56,832 nt of DNA from a virus. Position numbers and translations under genes: made by a program. The DNA lies in the IMG/VR virus record IMGVR_UViG_3300008259_004318, positions 1-56,832 of that record; one strand, 5' to 3'. Below the pieces are notes generated by a model. The model was not told the origin of the DNA, did no database searches, and saw only the letters and a program-made list of their open reading frames with translations. Positions 40,922-49,480 of the stretch are shown piece by piece; the first letter of the stretch is position 1; every line of letters begins with the position of its first letter.

Positions 40922-41287
40922 ATGTTTAGTAAAAATTTTGAAAAATTATTTAATGAACTATGGTCATCAGATCCATTTTTAAATGGTGATAATTGGGAAA
41001 GAAAAAACTATAAGTCTGAAGATGGTTCTATTTCATTTACCTACATAACAAATAAACGTGGGGGACTGAATAAACAAGATGAAATATCTTTACTGAAACA
41101 AAAATTAGATATTTCCGTTGATGAACAAAATTTTGAGGAAGCAGTAGAACTGAGAGACAAAATTAAAAATTTAGAAAAAAATAAAGAAGAAATTACAAAA
41201 CTTAATAAAGAACTAAATGAATGTGTAAAAAAACAAGATTTTGAAAATGCAATAATAATTAGAGACAAAATTAAAAATTTAAAATAA
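40922..41287 (+). CDS. Small protein with two UVR motifs, McsA-like adaptor candidate
   Basis: A 121-residue protein. The first 50 residues are a distinct small domain (FEKLFNELWSSDPFLNGDNW...ISFTYITN). Residues about 56-88 and 90-121 are two copies of a UVR helix pair: EISLLKQKLDISVDEQNFEEA.ELRDKIKNL and EITKLNKELNECVKKQDFENA.IIRDKIKNL. UVR motifs mediate binding between UvrB and UvrC and between McsA and ClpC. McsA's zinc fingers are absent. Because it faces a ClpC-like gene that has lost its adaptor-binding N-domain but keeps its own UVR segment, it is a good candidate for a dedicated adaptor. A terminator follows. Confidence 0.7.
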   Translation: MFSKNFEKLFNELWSSDPFLNGDNWERKNYKSEDGSISFTYITNKRGGLNKQDEISLLKQKLDISVDEQNFEEAVELRDKIKNLEKNKEEITKLNKELNECVKKQDFENAIIIRDKIKNLK

Positions 41288-41307
41288 TTCGTTCTTTTTG
41301 AGTTTTG

Positions 41308-41336
41308 AATCCACCCAAAAGGTGGATTTTTTTTTT
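41308..41336 (+). terminator. Intrinsic terminator after the UVR gene
   Basis: AATCCACC, loop CAAAA, GGTGGATT followed by a run of T. It separates the UVR gene from the KTSC gene. Confidence 0.75.
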
Positions 41337-41364
41337 AATTAATATATTTTATAAATAAAAGATT

Positions 41365-41613
41365 ATGGCAATTAAAAAAACCGACATCATTGGAACAAAA
41401 ATTATTTGCGAGGTAGAATCAAGTAATTTGAAAAAAACTGAATATGATTTAGATACAAAAAAACTAGTTGTTGAATTTAAAAATGGTATGTCGTATGAAT
41501 ATGAGGAAGTACCTCATAACATATTTACACAATTTAGGTTATCTGATTCACAAGGAAAATTCTTCAATACACAAATATCAAAAACGTATAAATACAAAAA
41601 ATTAAATAATTAA
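41365..41613 (+). CDS. KTSC-domain protein
   Basis: An 82-residue protein matching the KTSC domain from about residue 19 on: ESSNLKKTEYDLDTKKLVVEF, GMSYEYEEVP, and a late SDSQGKFFNTQISKTYKYKKL. In this small beta-rich domain the conserved Lys-Thr-Ser-Cys order is only partly kept (Lys, Thr and Ser are visible, Cys is not). KTSC domains occur alone or fused to RNA-binding and DNA-binding proteins, and many phages carry one; the biochemical role is uncertain. A TATTTTATAAATA stretch lies just upstream. Confidence 0.75.
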   Translation: MAIKKTDIIGTKIICEVESSNLKKTEYDLDTKKLVVEFKNGMSYEYEEVPHNIFTQFRLSDSQGKFFNTQISKTYKYKKLNN

Positions 41614-41624
41614 ATTTTTTGCCA

Positions 41625-41631
41625 TATTTAT
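41625..41631 (+). promoter_or_regulatory. TATTTAT motif 4 nt before start codon
   Basis: CCATATTTATTGTTATGG: TATTTAT ends four bases before the ATG at 41636, at the head of the packaging and head gene block. Confidence 0.4.
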
Positions 41632-41635
41632 TGTT

Positions 41636-42394
41636 ATGGCGATTAGTAAAAAAATTATAAATAGTTTTTATTTACAGGACGAATTGAATCCTGATGTTTG
41701 GGACTTACCAGATGAGAGATATATGGGTGATGAGGACGCCCAAAATTATAAATTAAAACCATTAATCAGAGAGCGACTATTAAAAGTTGCTGAAATTTTC
41801 ATAGATTATTTAGACACCGATTTATTTATTCAAGATGTTATTTTTGTTGGTTCTTTAGTTGGATATAATTGGAGTGAGTTTTCTGATTTTGATTTACACA
41901 TTTTAATTGACTTAGACGAAGCGGGTGAAGATAAAGAAATGTACGAAGAATTATTTAGACTAAAAAAATCAATATTCAACGCAGCACACGATATTTCTAT
42001 TAGAGGTTTTGAAACGGAACTTTATGTTCAAGATTTAAATGAAAAAAATGAAAGTCAAGGTGTTTACTCTATTTTAAACGACAAATGGTTAAAGACACCT
42101 AAAAAAGAAGATTTTAAAATAGATGAAAAAAAATTAAAAGAAAAAATTAAACAATGGACTGATATTATTGATGGGGTTTTAGAAAATGCTGAAGATGAAG
42201 ATATTGAGGGAGCACTAAAACTGGTGAAGAAATATAGGGAAAAACTTAGAAAGTATAGAACCTGTGGGTTAAAAAGAGAAGGAGAGTATTCTTATGAAAA
42301 TTTGGTTTTTAAATATCTAAGAAGAAACGGTTATATTGGAAAACTTGAAAACTTTAAAAATAAATTTGTAGATAAAAAATTATCTTTAAAGTAA
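41636..42394 (+). CDS. Nucleotidyltransferase-fold protein
   Basis: A 252-residue protein. The segment FVGSLVGYNWSEFSDFDLHILIDLDE (near 77-102) is the Pol-beta-type nucleotidyltransferase signature: GS, then a spacer, then DxD (SDFDLH). A third acidic strand (ETELYVQDL) follows at about 127. The C-terminal half is helical and charged. Such enzymes transfer a nucleotide to RNA, protein or an antibiotic; similar genes occur near packaging genes in large T4-like phages, with unknown substrates. The catalytic acidic residues look intact. It stands alone, with 109 bases before the next gene. Confidence 0.7.
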   Translation: MAISKKIINSFYLQDELNPDVWDLPDERYMGDEDAQNYKLKPLIRERLLKVAEIFIDYLDTDLFIQDVIFVGSLVGYNWSEFSDFDLHILIDLDEAGEDKEMYEELFRLKKSIFNAAHDISIRGFETELYVQDLNEKNESQGVYSILNDKWLKTPKKEDFKIDEKKLKEKIKQWTDIIDGVLENAEDEDIEGALKLVKKYREKLRKYRTCGLKREGEYSYENLVFKYLRRNGYIGKLENFKNKFVDKKLSLK

Positions 42395-42433
42395 TAAAAT
42401 ATAAAGAATAATATAAAATACAAATTAACCGTA

Positions 42434-42440
42434 TATTTAT
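42434..42440 (+). promoter_or_regulatory. TATTTAT motif upstream of the structural gene at 42504
   Basis: CCGTATATTTATATAAA, matching the extended form GTATATTTAT seen before the scaffold and capsid genes. It lies 63 bases before the ATG. Confidence 0.4.
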
Positions 42441-42503
42441 ATAAAAAAATATTTTATCACATAATTTGTGTAAATAATATATTAAATAACAAAAAAAAAT
42501 AAT

Positions 42504-43886
42504 ATGGCAGATTTAAGACCACTTGGTAGCGAGAAATTACAAGGAATGGATAAAATTAGAAGGATTTTAGAAATCGCTCAATACAAAGAAACACCAAAAC
42601 AAAATATAAATGAAACCTCATCTACTGATTACACAATCACGTTAGCCGATGGTTATACATATGGTATTGTTAAAGAAAGATCGGGTTACATAATTAAAAA
42701 AGGGTTGAATGAAACTGCTTTGGGTTATTCAGAACCAATACCACAAAGAAAATATTTCAGATCTTATTCTGAAGCGATGAAAAAACTTAATTTGACCGCA
42801 GCTGAACTTAATAGAATTTATGAAAATGAGGAAGGTATTGCGTTAATTGGCGAACAAGCCGGTCAAAAAAAAAAGTTCGTACTAAAAGTACCTAAAAAAG
42901 GTGGAAACAAAACACCTGATGTTGGGGGATCTGCTCCTGAGGCGTCACCACCAGCACCCGCAGCACCAACAACCCCTCCACCTACAACACCTATGGGAGG
43001 CGAAGAAGGTCCGGTAGGTGAACCTACATCTGATACTGGCGGATTACCTGAATTAAGTACAGAACCAACCGCAACACCCGAAAGCGGAGCACCAACAGGA
43101 GAACCAGGTGGTGATATGGGAACGACACCTGAATTAAGCACAGAACCGATGGGAGAACCGGGTGGTGATATGGGAACAACACCTGAAGGTGGTGAAGAAC
43201 CAATGGGAGAACCGATGGGAGAACCTGAAGGTGGTGACGATTTAGATTTAGAAGGTGGAGCAAGACCCCCAAGTTTTAAATCTATTCAAAGATTAACAGG
43301 TAAATTAAGTCAAAGACTAAGAACTATAGAAAAAGAAAAAAGTTTAGAATCTGACGACATTAAATACGTTATAAATTCAATTATATCGGCATTAAATTTA
43401 GATAATTTAGAAGAAGATGATAGAGATGATATTCTTTCTAAATTTGATGAAGATGAATCAGAATACGGTGCGGAAGGTGAAGGAGATCTTGATATGTCTT
43501 CAGAAGATGATTTTGATATGGGTGGATCGGGAGATATGGGGGGACCTGAAGATACAGGAGGTCCTGTTGAGGAACCAATGGAGATGTACAATAGATTTAA
43601 CGAATCTGTTGTTGAAAAAGTTTTAGGAGGATATTTCAAGTATAAACCTAATGAAAAGAAAATATTAGAAGAAAAAAGAAAAAAGGAATTCTTAAAAAAT
43701 CAATTAAAAAATGCTGAAATAAAAAAAGAGATAAGAAAAATGTCGGAAAGTATTGAACAGATGAACGCATCTTTTAAACTTTTAAATGAAAATGCTAAGT
43801 TTGTTGGAAAAACAAATAAAGAAAATTTAATTTTTACTAAAAACGGAAAACAAATTAAAGTAACTCAAAGAGGAAGAATTATATGA
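42504..43886 (+). CDS. Structural protein with Pro/Gly/Glu-rich linker
   Basis: A 460-residue protein. The start (MADLRPLGSEKLQGMDKIRRILEIAQ) has an I-L-E at about residues 21-23, like the tag set. A beta domain at about 44-110 (YTITLADGYTYGIVKERSGY) is followed by a 115-residue disordered linker rich in Pro, Gly, Glu and Thr with near-identical GEPGGDMGTTPE repeats. Then come helices, an acidic stretch, and a basic coiled C-terminus ending KQIKVTQRGRII. It shares a 4-base overlap with the next gene. Position ahead of terminase suggests a virion or head-completion protein. No named family. Confidence 0.6.
   Translation: MADLRPLGSEKLQGMDKIRRILEIAQYKETPKQNINETSSTDYTITLADGYTYGIVKERSGYIIKKGLNETALGYSEPIPQRKYFRSYSEAMKKLNLTAAELNRIYENEEGIALIGEQAGQKKKFVLKVPKKGGNKTPDVGGSAPEASPPAPAAPTTPPPTTPMGGEEGPVGEPTSDTGGLPELSTEPTATPESGAPTGEPGGDMGTTPELSTEPMGEPGGDMGTTPEGGEEPMGEPMGEPEGGDDLDLEGGARPPSFKSIQRLTGKLSQRLRTIEKEKSLESDDIKYVINSIISALNLDNLEEDDRDDILSKFDEDESEYGAEGEGDLDMSSEDDFDMGGSGDMGGPEDTGGPVEEPMEMYNRFNESVVEKVLGGYFKYKPNEKKILEEKRKKEFLKNQLKNAEIKKEIRKMSESIEQMNASFKLLNENAKFVGKTNKENLIFTKNGKQIKVTQRGRII
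43097..43192 (+). repeat. Coding direct repeats in the linker of the structural gene
   Basis: Two close copies of GGAGAACC(A/G)GGTGGTGATATGGGAAC(G/A)ACACCTGAA (near 43099 and 43150) encode GEPGGDMGTTPE, with further GEP units after them. This segment may vary in length between relatives. Confidence 0.65.
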
Positions 43887-44296
43887 AATTAGTATACATC
43901 AACGAATTGGGTCCAAATTATAAAGGAGACAATATATACGAATTTATTTTTTCAGATATGGATGATGTTTGGGGTGAGGATTGGGACGCCGAACCTGCCG
44001 CTGGAAAACCACTTCCACCTAATATTGATTACATAGAAAAAGTTGGTGTTTTAAAAAATTCTGAAATAGAATTAATTTTGATTCAAAATTCAGATTATTT
44101 TGGTGTTTACGATGCTATAGATGGTGTCATTTCTTTGGGTTGGGAAAATGCGAATAGTGATGATATATTAGTACATAAGAGAAAAAGATTAGTTTTTAAT
44201 TATGGTGAAAGTGTAAAATCAATAGAAGATAAATTATATGAACGAGACATCGTATTAAATTGGGAAAAAAGTTTTGTTAAAAATGAATCACATTAA
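43883..44296 (+). CDS. Unknown acidic protein upstream of terminase
   Basis: A 137-residue acidic protein (YINELGPNYKGDNIYEFIFSD, DDVWGEDWDAEPAAGKPLPP). Its regular alpha/beta pattern with conserved-looking aromatics suggests a small folded domain. I recognise no family. It overlaps the previous gene by 4 bases (ATGA) and the next gene by 14 bases, so all three are translated from one message. The position just before terminase could suit a small terminase or neck protein, but nothing in the sequence shows this. Confidence 0.55.
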   Translation: MKLVYINELGPNYKGDNIYEFIFSDMDDVWGEDWDAEPAAGKPLPPNIDYIEKVGVLKNSEIELILIQNSDYFGVYDAIDGVISLGWENANSDDILVHKRKRLVFNYGESVKSIEDKLYERDIVLNWEKSFVKNESH

Positions 44297-44828
44297 TTAT
44301 AAAATAGGAGTGTTATTACACGAAGGGTTTTCTATGAAAACTTTAGAGAATTTCAATAATAAACAAATTGATTTATTATATGAAAAAGTAAAAAAAGAAA
44401 AGTCTAAAGAAGTTGATGAGCAGCTAGATATGGTTGTAAAAAAAGAAGACTTAACAAAACCTGAAACGGTTGATGCAATGAAGAAAGTCACCCCCGGTAC
44501 AAAAGTAACTATCGAAACTGAAGTTACCGAAAAGTCTGTATCAAGAAAACAACAAAAAGCCATGGGAATCGCATTAGCGGCAAAAAAAGGAGATATACCT
44601 AAAAGTGAACTGAAAGGATCATCTAAAGAAATGGTTAAAATGTCAAAAAGTGATTTAGAAGATTTTGCATCAACAAAACATAAAGGATTACCGGAGAAAA
44701 AAACAAAAAGTAAAAAATCTGAAGTTAAAAAACTTGAAGAGAATATTTTAAAAATAGTGGAAAATCATTTACCTCCACACACAACAAAGGCGGAACTACT
44801 TAAAGTTATTAAAGGATACAAAAGATAA
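44283..44828 (+). CDS. DUF3008-like phage protein
   Basis: A 181-residue basic protein. The segment from about residue 82 (RKQQKAMGIALAAKKGDIPKSEL ... MSKSDLEDFASTKHKGLPEK) follows the DUF3008 pattern common in T4-like phages, with its conserved end FA(S/R)T(K/R)HKGLP. It is Lys-rich throughout, which fits nucleic-acid or core binding, but the role is unknown. The start is uncertain: ATG 44283 overlaps the previous gene by 14 bases, and ATG 44334 (MKTLENFNNKQ) is also reasonable. The terminase gene begins 4 bases after its stop. Confidence 0.65.
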   Translation: MNHINYKIGVLLHEGFSMKTLENFNNKQIDLLYEKVKKEKSKEVDEQLDMVVKKEDLTKPETVDAMKKVTPGTKVTIETEVTEKSVSRKQQKAMGIALAAKKGDIPKSELKGSSKEMVKMSKSDLEDFASTKHKGLPEKKTKSKKSEVKKLEENILKIVENHLPPHTTKAELLKVIKGYKR

Positions 44829-44831
44829 TGA

Positions 44832-46610
44832 ATGTCTTTATCAAAAGAACAAGCACTTTTAGAATATGCTAAATGCGTAAATGACACACCATACGCGTTA
44901 AAAACGTATTTACAAACTTACGACAATACACAATCACAGTACGTACCTTTAGAATTATTTAATGACCAAGTAACCCTTGTAAAAGATTATGATACTTGTG
45001 AGGAAAATATAGCACTAAAATACCGACAAGCGGGAGTATCAACAGTAACATCCGCATGGGCATCAAAAAGGTTGGTATTTGCAAACAAGAAAAAACCCGA
45101 AAAAATCCTAATCATTGCAAACAAAATGGATACTGCCGTTGAGATGGCGAATAAAGTTAGATCATTTGTTGACCAATGGCCAAAATGGATGGGTGTTGGG
45201 TTTTCATCAGAAAAAAACTCACAAAGACACTTTAAATTAACGAATGGTTGTGAGGTTAAGGCGGTTGCAACATCAAAAGATGCCTTACGTGGTTATACAC
45301 CAACAATACTTATTTTTGATGAGGCAGCATACATCAATGCAGATGAAGACTTTTGGTCTGCATGTATGGCATCCCTTTCAACAGGAGGTAAAGTTATTGT
45401 AATTTCAACACCAAATGGATTTGACCCAATTTATTATTCTATTTACAGTCAGGCGGTTAAAGGTATGAATGACTTTAGAATTACTGAAATGTATTGGTTT
45501 AGGGATCCAAGATATTCTAAAGATTTAAAATTGGTTAAATGTGATGATATTGTTCATTACATGTTAAATAGAGGTGACTATGAAGATAATGAAATTACAA
45601 TAGATTATAGTAATATAAAAGTTAGTGAGAGAAACTTTGAAGAAATAAAACAAAAAATAGAAAACGAAGGGTATAAACCTTATAGTTCTTGGTTTGAGGC
45701 CATGGCCAAAAAATTAAAGTTTGATAAGAGAAAGATTTCACAAGAGTTGGAATGTAATTTTTTAGGTTCGGGGGATAATGTTATACCTGCTGAAACTATG
45801 AAAAAAATTAAAGAAAAACATATTAAAGAACCCGAAAATAAATTTATGGGTGGTGCCCTTTGGCAATGGAAAGAACCCGTTGTTGGTCACAGATACATAA
45901 TGGGTGTTGACGTTTCAAGAGGTGATAGTGAAGATTTTAGCACTTTATCTATAATTGATTTTGATGAAAGAGAACAAGTATTAGAATATATTGGTAAAGT
46001 TCCTCCTGATATTTTAGCAGAAATTGCCTATAAATGGGGTACCATGTATAACGCATTTATTGTGACCGATATTACTGGTGGAATGGGTGTTTCGACATCA
46101 AGAAAACTACAAGAACTTGGTTATAAAAATTTATACGTTGATGGTGTTAATCCTGCAGATAAATGGAAGTGGGATCCTAAAAATCAAGATAAAATACCAG
46201 GAATTAACTTTAACTCAAAGAGGGTTTTAATAATACAGGCATTTGAAGAAGCGTTAAGATTTGATTTTGTTATGAGGTCACAAAGGTTGTTTAACGAATT
46301 AAATACCTTTGTCTATGTAAACGGTAGGCCTGACCACCAAAAAGGACAACATGATGATTTAATAATGGCATTTGCTATGGCAGTTTATGTTGGGGAAACT
46401 TCATTCGCACAATTAGAAAAGGCTACGGAGCATGCAAAGGCGATGTTAGAGTCTTGGTCTGTAGAATCTAATAAATATACTGGAGATTATACAAGTTTTA
46501 ATCCTGGATTACCAATTTCAACATCACAAAACGAAGTTTATAATAGAAGTCAAGTTACTAAAAGTGATTATGAAAAGTATTTATGGTTATTCGGACCTAA
46601 AAGGGTTTAA
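44832..46610 (+). CDS. Large terminase subunit (gp17-like)
   Basis: A 592-residue DNA-packaging motor with ATPase and nuclease. The N-terminal ATPase has a Walker A-like KYRQAGVST (residues 63-71), Walker B ILIFDE (159-164) and coupling motif STPNG (192-196). The C-terminal RNase H-like nuclease has GVDVSRGDSEDF (near 355), DITGGMG (near 410) and QHDDLIMAFAMA (near 512) with the metal-binding Asp residues in place. Length and motif order match T4 gp17. It forms a ring on the portal, cuts concatemers and pumps DNA. It starts 4 bases after the DUF3008-like gene and is followed by the portal after 40 bases. Confidence 0.93.
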   Translation: MSLSKEQALLEYAKCVNDTPYALKTYLQTYDNTQSQYVPLELFNDQVTLVKDYDTCEENIALKYRQAGVSTVTSAWASKRLVFANKKKPEKILIIANKMDTAVEMANKVRSFVDQWPKWMGVGFSSEKNSQRHFKLTNGCEVKAVATSKDALRGYTPTILIFDEAAYINADEDFWSACMASLSTGGKVIVISTPNGFDPIYYSIYSQAVKGMNDFRITEMYWFRDPRYSKDLKLVKCDDIVHYMLNRGDYEDNEITIDYSNIKVSERNFEEIKQKIENEGYKPYSSWFEAMAKKLKFDKRKISQELECNFLGSGDNVIPAETMKKIKEKHIKEPENKFMGGALWQWKEPVVGHRYIMGVDVSRGDSEDFSTLSIIDFDEREQVLEYIGKVPPDILAEIAYKWGTMYNAFIVTDITGGMGVSTSRKLQELGYKNLYVDGVNPADKWKWDPKNQDKIPGINFNSKRVLIIQAFEEALRFDFVMRSQRLFNELNTFVYVNGRPDHQKGQHDDLIMAFAMAVYVGETSFAQLEKATEHAKAMLESWSVESNKYTGDYTSFNPGLPISTSQNEVYNRSQVTKSDYEKYLWLFGPKRV

Positions 46611-46650
46611 ATTAAATTAATTGGTCTTATTTTTTAAATAAAAAAAAATT

Positions 46651-48462
46651 ATGGCAGAACAAAAATATACAGTTTGGCAAAGGTTAGGTAGGGTTTTCGG
46701 ACCTAACGCAACAATGGACCAGCAAGCACCGGTTTTTAAATTCGATAAAAAACAATTATTAAAAACCGCAGATAAAAATGAATACGAGAAAGAAAAACTT
46801 GAAGCCCAACAAACAATGTATGTTGGTAAACAATGGCAAAGAGTTGAGACAAATCTATACCAACAGGCGGTTTATTATGAACCAACAAGAATGGCATCAT
46901 ATTATGATTATGAGTCTATGGAATACACACCTGAAATTTCAGCCGCTTTAGATATATACGCCGAAGAATCAACAACACCCGATCAAGACGGTTTAATTTT
47001 GAGGGTTTATTCTGAATCTAAAAGAATAAAACAAGTATTAACCGATCTATTCACAAACAAACTTGACATAAACACTAATTTACCTATGTGGACAAGAAAC
47101 ACATGTAAATTTGGTGATAATTTTATTTATTTAAAATTAGATCCCGAAAATGGGGTTGTTGGGTGTCAACAATTACCTAACATACAAATAGAAAGATTAG
47201 AAAAGGGTATGAGATTCCAACCTGACAAATACTCTCAAGAAATGGAAAACGATGCTTTGAAGTTTGTGTGGAAAGAAAAAAACATGGAGTTTAATACTTG
47301 GGAAGTTGCTCACTTTAGAATATTGGGAGACGATAGAAAACTACCTTATGGTACTTCTATGTTGGAAAAGGCTAGACGTATTTGGAAGCAATTATTACTT
47401 TCAGAAGATGCGATGTTGGTATATAGGGTTTCAAGGGCACCTGAAAGAAGAGTATTCAAAATTTTTGTAGGTAACATGGACGATAAAGATGTCGATGCAT
47501 ATGTTCAAAAAGTCGCAAATAAATTTAAAAGGGATCAAATTGCGGACCCACAAACAGGGAATGTAGATTTAAGATATAATCAATTGGCGGTTGATCAAGA
47601 TTATTTTATTCCTGTTAGAGATGCCGCTGCGGGTAATCCAATTGACACATTACCGGCAGGTCAAAACTTGGCGGAAATTGCGGACATTGAGTATATCCAA
47701 AAGAAATTAGTTACTGCACTTAGAATACCAAAGGCGTATTTAGGATTTGAAGAGGCTGTTGGTGACGGTAAAAATTTATCATTATTAGATATTAGATTTG
47801 CAAGAACTATTAATAGAATTCAAAAATCTATGATTGCGGAATTAAACAAAATTGCAATCATACATTTATTTTTATTGGGGTTTGAAGATGAGCTTACAAA
47901 CTTTACGTTGAGTCTAAATAACCCATCAAAACAAGGTGAACTTTTATCTATTGAAATTTGGAAAGAAAAAATAACTCTTTATAAAGATGCGGTTGCTGAA
48001 GTTGCTAATTCATTAGCACCGACATCAGCATCCTGGGCTAAAAAACACATTTTAGGGTTTTCTGATGAAGAAATAAGGTTAGATATCCAACAACAAAGAA
48101 TAGAAAGGGCAGTTTATGGTGAGTTAGCAAAAACACCTGAAGTTATTACAAAAACAGGAATATTCGATAATATTGACCAATTATATACTAAAAAAGATGC
48201 GGGAGCGGCTCCTGGTGGGGCACCTGCACCTGGTGGAGCACCTGCACCTGGTGGAGAACCTGCACCTGGTGGGGCACCACCTGCACCTGAACCACCAGCA
48301 CCTGGTGGAAGTGAGGTAACACCTGAAAGTTTTAAAAAAAATGATTTAAATTTAATATTAGAAGATAGTATTTTTTATGGTAAAACTTCATTAGATTTAT
48401 CAAAAGGAAGACTATCTTTAGATCAAGTAGACAAAAAATTGAAAGATTTAATTGATAAGTGA
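46651..48462 (+). CDS. Portal protein (gp20-like)
   Basis: A 603-residue portal, the dodecameric ring at the head vertex through which DNA passes. Typical T4-type segments include YDYESMEYTPEISAALDIYAEE (near 92), TRNTCKFGDNFIYLKLD (near 148), and RVSRAPERRVFKIFVGNM (near 260). A long helix (ISALDIRFARTINRIQ-type; here LSLLDIRFARTINRIQ) lies near 370. Beyond the usual end there is a Pro/Ala/Gly linker (GGAPAPGGAPAPGGEPAPGG, near 520-550) and a short C-terminal helix region ending LKDLIDK, not expected in T4 gp20. That tail may reach into the core during assembly. Confidence 0.92.
   Translation: MAEQKYTVWQRLGRVFGPNATMDQQAPVFKFDKKQLLKTADKNEYEKEKLEAQQTMYVGKQWQRVETNLYQQAVYYEPTRMASYYDYESMEYTPEISAALDIYAEESTTPDQDGLILRVYSESKRIKQVLTDLFTNKLDINTNLPMWTRNTCKFGDNFIYLKLDPENGVVGCQQLPNIQIERLEKGMRFQPDKYSQEMENDALKFVWKEKNMEFNTWEVAHFRILGDDRKLPYGTSMLEKARRIWKQLLLSEDAMLVYRVSRAPERRVFKIFVGNMDDKDVDAYVQKVANKFKRDQIADPQTGNVDLRYNQLAVDQDYFIPVRDAAAGNPIDTLPAGQNLAEIADIEYIQKKLVTALRIPKAYLGFEEAVGDGKNLSLLDIRFARTINRIQKSMIAELNKIAIIHLFLLGFEDELTNFTLSLNNPSKQGELLSIEIWKEKITLYKDAVAEVANSLAPTSASWAKKHILGFSDEEIRLDIQQQRIERAVYGELAKTPEVITKTGIFDNIDQLYTKKDAGAAPGGAPAPGGAPAPGGEPAPGGAPPAPEPPAPGGSEVTPESFKKNDLNLILEDSIFYGKTSLDLSKGRLSLDQVDKKLKDLIDK
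48210..48279 (+). repeat. 18-bp coding repeat in the portal linker
   Basis: Repeats of GCACCTGCACCTGGTGGA encode a PAPGGA linker between the conserved portal body and its extra C-terminal segment. Copy number could vary without frame loss. Confidence 0.65.
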
Positions 48463-48482
48463 TATTTATAAATAAAAATTAT

Positions 48483-49214
48483 ATGAACACTTTTGGTACA
48501 ATTAAAACAAAAATAGAAAACACGTCAGTTGAACTCGCAAAAAAACCTGAATTTAAAAGATTTATATTTGAATTAAATTCATTGATATTAAAAAATAAAG
48601 ATCTGTGTGAATTATATTACATATATGATGATTTATCATCTAATAAAGGTTTACCTTCAGATATTGCGAATGATTATATAAATGAAACTGTTGAATATTC
48701 CCAAGTATTACTTGAAAGTCAATCTAAAAGATTAGAAGATGTTTCTTTTTGGATAAACTCTTGGAACAATAAAAATCAAAACAATTATTCAGACATTGAT
48801 AACGCGATATACACTACGGGGATTAGAAATTTAGAAAGTATTTTAGAATCTAAAAAAAATATAAAAAATACAATTACAAAAGAAGAAAATAAAACACCCG
48901 TAATTGAGAGTGTTAATTTACCAATATCTTCAATGGTAAAAATTGCAAACGAAAATTTAAAAAAAGAATTAGGATCTTTAAATGAAAATGATAAAAACCA
49001 ACTGGATGAAATATTATCATTAACAGGAGAAGAATTAAAAGAAAATTTTAATGAAGTAAAAAAAATTGTTTTGGAAAATCTTAAACAATCCTTAAACGAG
49101 TCTGTGGATAATGATTTACAAAACACTATAAACAAAACAATTAATAAGATAATGGATACCAAGTGTAATCATTATGATTATTATAAACTAAAAAAATTAA
49201 GTTTGGGACTATGA
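48483..49214 (+). CDS. Unknown protein in gp67/68 position
   Basis: A 243-residue helical, charged protein. ATG 48483 is chosen over a GTG at 48459 because a TATTTATAAATA element lies between them. Helices with Lys, Glu and Asn dominate (IFELNSLILKNKDLCELYYIYDDL, KNQLDEILSLTGEELKENF). It sits between portal and protease, where T4 has the prohead core genes 67 and 68, so a core role is a fair guess from synteny and charge. No sequence match is evident. The stop overlaps the next start by 4 bases. Confidence 0.55.
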   Translation: MNTFGTIKTKIENTSVELAKKPEFKRFIFELNSLILKNKDLCELYYIYDDLSSNKGLPSDIANDYINETVEYSQVLLESQSKRLEDVSFWINSWNNKNQNNYSDIDNAIYTTGIRNLESILESKKNIKNTITKEENKTPVIESVNLPISSMVKIANENLKKELGSLNENDKNQLDEILSLTGEELKENFNEVKKIVLENLKQSLNESVDNDLQNTINKTINKIMDTKCNHYDYYKLKKLSLGL

Positions 49215-49480
49215 AAAAATTTTTTAAAGGAATCGGTAGATTGTTTATGGACAGTCAAGGAAACGCATCTTCAAAAAGGTTTGTAGGGATTCTTTGTGGT
49301 GTTTCTCTTTGCATTACTTTATATGCGAACAGTTATACACACGGAGATATCAAACCTTCAGACACATTAGTAAATGCTGTTGCTATGTTGGCGTTTGGTT
49401 GTTTAGGTCTTACCTCTACAGAAAAGATTTTTGGAAAAAAATCAGAAGAGAAAAAAGAAGAAACTCAAGAAGAAATTTGA
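49211..49480 (+). CDS. Small membrane protein, holin-like
   Basis: An 89-residue protein. A basic start (MKKFFKGIGRLFMDSQGNASSKRF) is followed by two hydrophobic segments (VGILCGVSLCITLYANS and LVNAVAMLAFGCLGLTS) and a Lys/Glu-rich tail. This resembles small phage proteins with a DxxGNxSSxRF motif ahead of two membrane helices that are often annotated as holins or membrane-associated accessory proteins. A lysis gene among head genes would be unusual; a membrane anchor for the assembling prohead is an alternative. It ends inside the antisense bS21 gene. Confidence 0.6.
   Translation: MKKFFKGIGRLFMDSQGNASSKRFVGILCGVSLCITLYANSYTHGDIKPSDTLVNAVAMLAFGCLGLTSTEKIFGKKSEEKKEETQEEI

Noticed and set aside
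48459-48482. GTG start for the gene at 48483
   Set aside because: It would place a TATTTATAAATA element inside the coding region and add eight atypical residues.
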